Source: CAXYVC01 sp964292295 (GTDB taxonomy: Bacteria; Acidobacteriota; Holophagae; Holophagales; Holophagaceae). Taken from it: DNA of 34,114 nucleotides. Location of the stretch: the NCBI GenBank assembly GCA_964292295.1, contig CAXYVC010000021.1:1-34114 (forward strand), given 5' to 3'. The notes under the pieces are model-generated. The model searched no databases and had not been told where the DNA came from. It was given only the letters and a program-made list of their open reading frames with translations. Positions 28,780 to 34,114 of the stretch are shown here, one piece after another; positions within the stretch are counted from its first letter, which is position 1, and each line of letters opens with the position of its first letter. Both the position numbers and the translations under genes were made by a program.

Positions 28780-30540
28780 TTACTCGATCTCGACATCCAG
28801 CTTCACGAGGCCACGGACTTCCCGCTCCAGGGGAAGGACCGCGCGCCCGATGATGCGGCGCTGGAGGCGGTTCTGGGTGCTGTCCCCGTCCGCCCCCAGC
28901 AGACTGGAGACGGTGGGCGGCACGTCCTCGATGCGGCTGCCGCGCAGGCCCGCGCCGGGCTGCGCCTGCACCAGGAGGCTGTAGGCGTGGTTGTTCCGGA
29001 GCGCGCCGTTGAGCTGGCGCACCACGTCGCCGAGGCTGGCCGTCTCCACCGCGCGCTCGTCCGGATCCGCCTGGATGAGGCTGATGCCGTCCCCCACCAT
29101 CAGGGTGGCCAGGCCCGGACGGGCGTTGGAGGGGACGTTCACGTTGAAGGTGGCCGTCTCCCGCACGCCCTGGATGTTCTGCAGGGTGACCAGCACCGGC
29201 AGCACCCCGCCCCGCTTCACGCGCGCCTTCAGGATGCGCACGCCGGCGATGGCCGTGAGGTCCAGCCTCTCCTCGGCCTTCACGGTGAGGCTGATGCCCT
29301 CGATGACGGGCCGCTCGAAGGGATTGAGCGTCACGGCCTGAAGCATGGCGCCGATGTAGTTGGCCAGGCGTCCGGCGCTGAGGTCGGCCACCATGTTCTC
29401 CACCTGGATGGGAGGGTGCCCGGCCACCTTGATGTTCCCCTGGAGGCTCAGGCTCTGGAGCCCCTGACCGCGCACGTGGGCGCCGAGGGCCTGGAGCAGG
29501 GCCGTGGCGGCGAGGGTCGGCGTCACCATGGGGTTGTCCATGAGCTCGAAGCGGAAGTTCAGGGTGCGCTTGCCGCCGAGGTTCAGGCCGATGCGCAGGG
29601 GCACCATCTTCGCCTGGGCGCCCAGCACGCCGGCGATGCCCGCCGAACGGTCCAGGCGCAGGGCGCCCACCTCCGCCACGGGCTGGGCGAGCTTGAAGGA
29701 CGTCTCGAAGCTGGAGACGTAGCCCGGCACGCTGGCGGACCATAAGGGCAGGTCCACGGGGCCCAGGGCGAAGAGGGGATGCCCGAAGAGCAGCACCTTC
29801 TTGCCCGAGATGTAGGTGATGGTGCCGCTGCCCGCCATCTCCATGTCGCCCTGCACCAGGGAGACGGAGAGCATGCCGCCGGGCTCAAGAGGGCTGGCCT
29901 CGGTGCCGCGGCCCGCGGCGCGGGCGGCCACCACGGTGCCGCTGGCGAAGGACACGGGCACGCCCTGCCAGAGGGCGCGCGCCTCGGGCAGCAGCTCGGT
30001 GCCGGAGAGGGGCATGGGCAGCGCGGCCCCGGAAGTCCCTTCCGCGGCTCCCATCAGCTGCGCCAGGGGGATCATCTCGCCCGTCAGGGCGGCCTTCATC
30101 ACCTTGGGCGGTTCGAGCTTGGGGAGGATCAGGGGCGTCCGCAGGGAGGGCGTCTCGGGGATCTCCTTGAGCTGGTCGAGCATCTCCTCGATGGGGGTGA
30201 TGCCGCCCAGGGGCTCCTTCTGGAAGGCCCAGCCGCTGGAGAGGGCGCCCACGAGCTTGCCGTCGATGTAGCAGGGGCTGCCGCTCATACCCTTGAGGAT
30301 GCCCGTGTCCGCCAGGGGGCCACCGCTGGCCTTCACCAGGATGAGGCTGTGGCCCGGGGTCACGTTGCGCTGGACCCCCAGCACCTCGAACTGGAAGCGT
30401 TCGATCTTGTTGCCGTGGAATACGGTGCGGCCGTATCCCTTCATGCCCGCCTGGATCTCCGAAAGCGCCAGGATGGGCGCGGGCTCGGAGGCCAGCAGGA
30501 ACGGCGTGACCAGTGGGATGAGAAGGGAGCGGATCGACAT
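28780..30540 (-). CDS. SpoIVB-type (S55) serine peptidase-like exported protein
   Basis: Exported protein (586 residues) with the sequence elements of SpoIVB S55 peptidases. A signal peptide (IRSLLIPLVTPFLLAS) is followed by LSEIQAGMKGYGRTVFHG and the nucleophile motif GMSGSP (Ser86 probable) with DGKLVGALS. Then TITYISGKKVLLFGHPL carries the probable catalytic His254. In B. subtilis SpoIVB the His segment comes before GMSGSP; here it comes after, as if circularly permuted. The remaining about 300 residues (VENMVADLSAGRLANYIG, VEGISLTV-like strands) are beta-rich, without a recognised fold. ATG 30540 is preferred; a GTG at 30546 is possible. It leads the probable operon with the propeller protein. 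Active protease versus non-catalytic relative cannot be decided from the sequence. Confidence 0.8.
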   Translation of the reverse strand: MSIRSLLIPLVTPFLLASEPAPILALSEIQAGMKGYGRTVFHGNKIERFQFEVLGVQRNVTPGHSLILVKASGGPLADTGILKGMSGSPCYIDGKLVGALSSGWAFQKEPLGGITPIEEMLDQLKEIPETPSLRTPLILPKLEPPKVMKAALTGEMIPLAQLMGAAEGTSGAALPMPLSGTELLPEARALWQGVPVSFASGTVVAARAAGRGTEASPLEPGGMLSVSLVQGDMEMAGSGTITYISGKKVLLFGHPLFALGPVDLPLWSASVPGYVSSFETSFKLAQPVAEVGALRLDRSAGIAGVLGAQAKMVPLRIGLNLGGKRTLNFRFELMDNPMVTPTLAATALLQALGAHVRGQGLQSLSLQGNIKVAGHPPIQVENMVADLSAGRLANYIGAMLQAVTLNPFERPVIEGISLTVKAEERLDLTAIAGVRILKARVKRGGVLPVLVTLQNIQGVRETATFNVNVPSNARPGLATLMVGDGISLIQADPDERAVETASLGDVVRQLNGALRNNHAYSLLVQAQPGAGLRGSRIEDVPPTVSSLLGADGDSTQNRLQRRIIGRAVLPLEREVRGLVKLDVEIE

Positions 30541-30561
30541 GGGCACAACCTGGGTGACTCC

Positions 30562-30567
30562 AGCCTA
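30562..30567 (-). promoter_or_regulatory. Candidate -10 element of the S55-propeller operon
   Basis: TAGGCT (within TAGGCTGGAG, identical to the 10-mer before the gene at 33643) lies 21 bases before the ATG at 30540 on the minus strand. No clear -35. Confidence 0.4.
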
Positions 30568-30625
30568 GCAGGGCAGCATGCCCTCACTCGGCTTGTGCCT
30601 GGAGTAACGGCAAGGTTGCATGGAT

Positions 30626-30659
30626 TTGACAACGCCACAGCGGGCAGGGTCGCTATAGT
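30626..30659 (+). promoter_or_regulatory. Candidate promoter of the TonB-dependent receptor gene
   Basis: A perfect TTGACA (30626-30631) and TATAGT (30654-30659) are 22 bases apart, longer than the usual 16-19. Either the TTGACA is fortuitous or an activator compensates for the spacing. No riboswitch-like structure is evident in the 155-base gap. Confidence 0.4.
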
Positions 30660-30695
30660 TTGGAAACCTTTTTTCCAGCCCAAGGAGAACCTTCC

Positions 30696-33578
30696 ATGCG
30701 AAACCGGCACTTGGCCATCCTCGGAACCGCAGGGCTCATCGTCGCGGGCGCACCCCTGTGCGCCCAGGGCGTGAGCGTCCAGATCTTCGGCACCGTCCAG
30801 AGTTCCGCAGGCGGTCCCCTCCAGGGTGCCTCCGTGCTTCTGCGCAGCACCGAGACCAATTTCACCCGGAGCGTCCGCACGGATGCCAACGGGCGCTTCC
30901 TGGCCCCCCTGATGCCCGTGGGCAGCTACGTGGTCACCGTGTCCAAGCAGGGCTTCCACACCGCGGCCAACATCCGCATGAGCGTCAACCTCGGCGACGC
31001 GGCGCCCCTGAACGTCAAGCTGGCACCCGAGACCGGGGCCACCGTCGAGGTGGTGGCCACCTCCGCCACGGTGGACTCCGAGCGCACCACCACGGCCACC
31101 CTCATCAGCCCCGACAACCTCGTCACCCTGCCCACCTTCAACCGCTCCTTCACGTCCCTGGCCACCCTGGCGCCCCAGGTCACCGTGGACAGCCAGCGGG
31201 GCAACCTCGCCATCGGCGGCCAGCGCGGGGTGAACACCTCCATCAACATCGACGGCGGTGACAACAACGAGCCCTTCTTCGGCGGTGCCGTGGGCGCGGC
31301 GGAGGGCAAGACCCCCTTCACCATCTCCATCGAGGCCATCCGCGAGTACCAGGTGGTGACGGACGGCGCCAGCGCCGAGTTCGGACGCATGGGCGGCGGC
31401 TACGTGAACGCCATCACCAAGTCCGGCAGCAACGACCTCTCGGGCAGCCTCTTCTTCTACAAGCGCCCCCAGAGCCTCGTGGCCAAGGGCCCCAACCTGA
31501 GCGGCGTCGCGGGCAGCAACGACGTGGCCGACTTCAAGCAGGAGCAGTTCGGCTTCACCCTGGGCGGTCCCATCATCAAGGACAAGCTCTTCTACTTCGT
31601 GGCCTACGACGGACAGCGCCGCACGGACCCCATCAATTTCCTCTGGGGCGGTGCAGCGCCGGTGGCCCTCGATCCCGCCACCTACGCCAACGACGCGGCC
31701 CTGGTCAAGCGGGCGGGGGACTACGATTCCAAGGCCGATTCCGACGTGGTCTTCCTGCGCCTGGACTGGAACCCGAACCCGGACCACAACCTCCAGCTGC
31801 GCGTGAACCACAGCAGCTTCGAGGGCAACGCCTACACGGGCACCACCAGCCCCTGGGAGAACACCCTCAGCGACGAGATCAAGACCCTCTCGGTGGTGGG
31901 CCAGTGGAACTGGAGCATCGCTGCCAACTGGCTGAACGAACTCCGCGTGAACTACACCAAGGACGAGATGCCCCGCGCGGCCCGGGCTTCCATTCCCCAG
32001 GTGAACATCACCAACGTGGGCTACTACGGCCAGAACCCCTACCCCCGGGAGTACGAAACCAAGCGCCTGCAGATCACCGAAGGCCTCACCTACGCCACGC
32101 CCACGGTGCAGGTGAAGGCGGGCTTCGACTTCAACCGCGTGGACGTCTCGGAAATCTTCTCTTCCATGTCCGGCGGGGAATACCGCTTCTCCAACCTGGC
32201 CGACTTCCGTGCGGGCAATTGGAACCAGTACCAGCAGCGCTTCAGCCTGCTCTCCGGCGTGGACGCCTGGAATGCCGGCAAGTTCGACGCCACCGAGGAC
32301 CAGATCGCCGCGTACGTCCAGACCGACTTCCGCCCCTTCGACAGCCTGAAGGTGGGCGTGGGCGTGCGCTGGGACCGCCAGACGCATCCCGACTTCGCCA
32401 TCGTGAATGCCGACAACCTGCTGGCCAACCCCCTGCCCCTCACGTCCCGCATTCCCTCGGACAGCCAGTATTCCCCGCGCCTGAGCTTCACCTGGACGCC
32501 GGAATGGGACCACGGCAAGACGGTGCTGCGCGGTAGCCTCGGCCGCTACGTGAGCACCTCGCCTTCCGTCTTCCTGTATCAGGCCTACACGGTCAACGGC
32601 GTGCGGATGGCGCAGGTAACCTTCAAATCCGCCGATGCGGCCACGGCAGGTATTCCCCGAGGCACCACCTTCAACGCGGACACTCCCTACCGCATGCCCG
32701 GCCTGCCCACGGGGGCCGCGATCCCGAAGTCGGATATCTTCACCTTCGACCCCGACTACCGGAACCCCCGCACGGACCGCGCCAACCTCTCCCTGGAGCG
32801 CGCCTTCGGCGCCCTGGTGCTGGGCGTGTCCGGAACCTATGCCAAGTCCACCTGCATGGAGCGCGCCCGGGACATCAACCTGGGGGCCACCACCCTGGGC
32901 GCCGCCGGCCGCGAGGTCTTCCCCACCATCCGTCCCAATACGGCCTACCAGAAGATCATGCTCTACACCTCGGATGCGGAGGGCCGCTACCACGCCTACA
33001 CCTTCACGGCGAAGTACCAGCCGGAGGGCGGCATCCTCCAGGCGCAGCTCAACTACACCTACGCCCTCGACAAGGACAACGACTCCAACGAGCGGAACTT
33101 CTCCAGCTACAGCACCCAGAACACCATGCGCCTGGGTGACGAGTGGGCCTACAGCGACCGGGACCGCCGCCACGTGCTCACGGGCTGGGTCAACGTCCAG
33201 GAACCCTTCACCAAGATCAACGCCGGCCTGAGCTTCAAATACCTGTCCGGCACGCCCTACTCCCTCACCTACGGAAGCGACCTCAACAACGACGGCATCT
33301 ACAACAACGACCGTTTTCTGGGTACCGAGCGCAACGACCACCGTGCCTGCTCGAACATGATGGTGGACGTGAAGCTCAGCCGGGACTTCGCCCTGCCCTT
33401 CTGGAAGAAGGCCAAGTTCGGCGTGAGCGCCGAAGTCTTCAACCTCCTGAACCGCCAGGACACCTACCGCCAGGCCTATGTGGACGGCAAGACCGATGCG
33501 CTCGGCCAGATCCGCTACAAGAACGCCTGGGTGGGCTCGGCCCGCCAGGTGCAGCTGGGCGCGCGCTTCACGTTCTGA
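30696..33578 (+). CDS. Oar-like TonB-dependent outer-membrane receptor
   Basis: Outer-membrane receptor (960 residues) of the Oar-like TonB-dependent type that is abundant in Acidobacteriota. A signal peptide (RHLAILGTAGLIVAGAPLCAQG) is followed by a carboxypeptidase-regulatory-like Ig domain (about 25-115; GTVQSSAGGPLQGASVLLRST, DANGRFLAPLMPVGSYVVTVSKQGF). The plug domain comes next (about 125-250; INIDGGDNNEPFF, IREYQVVTDGASAEFGRMGGGYVNAITKSGSN), then a long barrel ending in the outer-membrane signature GARFTF. The ligand is unknown. The start at 30696 has AAGGAG seven bases upstream; an in-frame ATG at 30660 would put extra residues before the signal peptide. It is divergent from the S55 operon and closed by a strong terminator. 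Confidence 0.92.
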   Translation: MRNRHLAILGTAGLIVAGAPLCAQGVSVQIFGTVQSSAGGPLQGASVLLRSTETNFTRSVRTDANGRFLAPLMPVGSYVVTVSKQGFHTAANIRMSVNLGDAAPLNVKLAPETGATVEVVATSATVDSERTTTATLISPDNLVTLPTFNRSFTSLATLAPQVTVDSQRGNLAIGGQRGVNTSINIDGGDNNEPFFGGAVGAAEGKTPFTISIEAIREYQVVTDGASAEFGRMGGGYVNAITKSGSNDLSGSLFFYKRPQSLVAKGPNLSGVAGSNDVADFKQEQFGFTLGGPIIKDKLFYFVAYDGQRRTDPINFLWGGAAPVALDPATYANDAALVKRAGDYDSKADSDVVFLRLDWNPNPDHNLQLRVNHSSFEGNAYTGTTSPWENTLSDEIKTLSVVGQWNWSIAANWLNELRVNYTKDEMPRAARASIPQVNITNVGYYGQNPYPREYETKRLQITEGLTYATPTVQVKAGFDFNRVDVSEIFSSMSGGEYRFSNLADFRAGNWNQYQQRFSLLSGVDAWNAGKFDATEDQIAAYVQTDFRPFDSLKVGVGVRWDRQTHPDFAIVNADNLLANPLPLTSRIPSDSQYSPRLSFTWTPEWDHGKTVLRGSLGRYVSTSPSVFLYQAYTVNGVRMAQVTFKSADAATAGIPRGTTFNADTPYRMPGLPTGAAIPKSDIFTFDPDYRNPRTDRANLSLERAFGALVLGVSGTYAKSTCMERARDINLGATTLGAAGREVFPTIRPNTAYQKIMLYTSDAEGRYHAYTFTAKYQPEGGILQAQLNYTYALDKDNDSNERNFSSYSTQNTMRLGDEWAYSDRDRRHVLTGWVNVQEPFTKINAGLSFKYLSGTPYSLTYGSDLNNDGIYNNDRFLGTERNDHRACSNMMVDVKLSRDFALPFWKKAKFGVSAEVFNLLNRQDTYRQAYVDGKTDALGQIRYKNAWVGSARQVQLGARFTF

Positions 33579-33595
33579 GTCCCTGCGCGAAGCGG

Positions 33596-33626
33596 AAGAG
33601 GGGCGGCTCACCTGCCGCCCCTTTTT
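33596..33626 (+). terminator. Rho-independent terminator after the TonB receptor
   Basis: Stem AGGGGCGGC / GCCGCCCCT with loop TCACCT, followed by a T-run, 18 bases after the receptor stop and directly before the next gene's presumed -10. Confidence 0.9.
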
Positions 33627-33630
33627 CCTT

Positions 33631-33636
33631 TAGGCT
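33631..33636 (+). promoter_or_regulatory. Leaderless-type -10 element of the YmdB-family gene
   Basis: TAGGCT ends six bases before the ATG at 33643, so transcription would begin at the start codon. GGAG in the gap could still serve as a ribosome site if transcription started further upstream, but the terminator ends only four bases before this element. Confidence 0.45.
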
Positions 33637-33642
33637 GGAGAC

Positions 33643-34114
33643 ATGCGGATCCTGGTCGTCGGCGACGTGGTGGGAGAACCGGGGCGGCGCCTCCTGGAGG
33701 CGCACCTGCCGGTGCTGCGGCGGGAGCTGAACGTGGACTTCGTGGTGGTGAACGGCGAGAACGCCGCCCACGGCCACGGCATCACCGAGCGCATCGCCCG
33801 GCAGTGGCTGGATGAGCTGGGGGTCGACGTGATCACCACGGGCAACCACGCCTTCGACGTGAAGGAGGCCTCCAGTCTCTTCGCCCGGGAGCCGCGCCTG
33901 TTGCGCCCCGCCAACTGGCCGCCGGACACGCCGGGCGCGGGATGGGTGAAACTCCACACCCCCTCTGCGGAAGAGGTGCTGGTGGTGAACCTCCTGGGGC
34001 GCGTGGAGCTGCCGCCCTGCGACTGCCCCTTCCGCGCCGTGGACGCGATCCTGGCAAGGGAGCGGGCGGATCTCGTCCTGGTGGACTTCCACGCCGAGGC
34101 CACCAGCGAGAAGC
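33643..34114 (+). CDS. ymdB: YmdB-family metallophosphoesterase (3'-truncated by window edge)
   Basis: The N-terminal 157 residues of a calcineurin-like phosphodiesterase of the YmdB family (TIGR00282), whose B. subtilis member hydrolyses 2',3'-cyclic nucleotides and affects biofilm and motility decisions. Metal-site motifs are in place: VGDVVGEPGRR, VVVNGENAAHGHGI, TTGNHAFD and VLVDFHAEATSEK. The segment LRPANWPPDTPGAGW is also family-typical. The frame runs off the window without a stop; full-length members have about 260-270 residues, so roughly 110 residues are missing. This YmdB is unrelated to the E. coli macrodomain protein of the same name. Confidence 0.92.
   Translation, partial: MRILVVGDVVGEPGRRLLEAHLPVLRRELNVDFVVVNGENAAHGHGITERIARQWLDELGVDVITTGNHAFDVKEASSLFAREPRLLRPANWPPDTPGAGWVKLHTPSAEEVLVVNLLGRVELPPCDCPFRAVDAILARERADLVLVDFHAEATSEK

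Noticed and set aside
26187..28853. An 888-codon plus-strand frame across the HutD-family and propeller genes
   Set aside because: It spans two real genes in the wrong frame or strand, with biased composition and no recognisable domain.
30541..30695. Cobalamin or other riboswitch upstream of the TonB receptor
   Set aside because: The 155-base gap shows no conserved riboswitch core, only promoter-like elements.
30441..33611. A 1056-codon open frame antisense to the TonB receptor
   Set aside because: It mirrors the receptor codons in a GC-rich gene, has low-complexity Val/Gly/His/Glu content, no domain, and would overlap both the S55 gene start and the receptor.
1..34114. CRISPR array, prophage or insertion sequence
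   Set aside because: No regularly spaced repeats, transposase, integrase or terminal inverted repeats were seen; even the tRNA-Gln has no integrated element beside it.

Overview
The window is a GC-rich, gene-dense chromosomal segment from a Gram-negative (diderm) bacterium. It carries most of an LPS export pathway, a flagellin, SpoVG, a futalosine-pathway menaquinone enzyme (MqnC), an Oar-like TonB receptor with an N-terminal carboxypeptidase-regulatory domain, and a secreted SpoIVB-type (S55) protein. This combination fits Acidobacteriota, most likely class Holophagae (Geothrix/Holophaga relatives). The taxonomic call is inference from gene content and composition; no marker gene was compared. 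I see no insertion sequence, prophage, CRISPR array or rRNA.

Layout. 1-5201 (+): the 3' part of an RNase E/G gene, a ZIP metal transporter and lptD, closely packed. 5194-6543 (-): a diguanylate cyclase with two degenerate receiver domains, convergent with lptD. 6659-12830 (+): a tightly overlapped operon of recJ, an LptC/LptA-like fusion, lptB, rpoN (sigma-54) and hpf, closed by a strong terminator. 12912-14021: mqnC. 14047-14529 (-): tRNA-Gln and spoVG. 14630-17873 (+): kdsD and a single gene encoding fused LptF and LptG permeases. 18118-18933: a short flagellin behind a good sigma-54-type promoter, followed by a structured 3' region. 19136-22750 (+): an unknown membrane protein, then a four-base-overlap cluster made of a dephospho-CoA kinase fused to a TldD/TldE-like domain and two tandem macrodomain proteins. 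22852-25100 (+): phosphoglucomutase and a ferritin-like protein. 25156-26004 (-) nadC and 26068-26646 (+) a HutD-family protein are divergent. 26643-30540 (-): a secreted beta-propeller-like protein and a protein whose S55 catalytic motifs occur in reversed order. 30696-33578 (+): a TonB-dependent receptor. 33643 to the end: the start of a YmdB-type phosphodiesterase.

How the genes work together. KdsD feeds Kdo synthesis. LptB, the LptF-LptG fusion and the LptC/A fusion would extract LPS and carry it across the periplasm to LptD, so the Lpt machine here uses unusually few polypeptides. RpoN lies in the same operon as LptB, and the flagellin 6 kb away has a TGG-N11-TGC element of the kind RpoN reads. 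The most unusual locus is the CoaE-TldD/E fusion with its two macrodomain neighbours: the peptidase-like half has lost the HExxxH metal site, and the second macrodomain has lost its ADP-ribose-binding loops.

Promoters here look minimal: a TAnnnT hexamer, often without a clear -35, precedes most operon heads. In three cases it lies only 6-7 bases before the ATG, which suggests leaderless transcripts.
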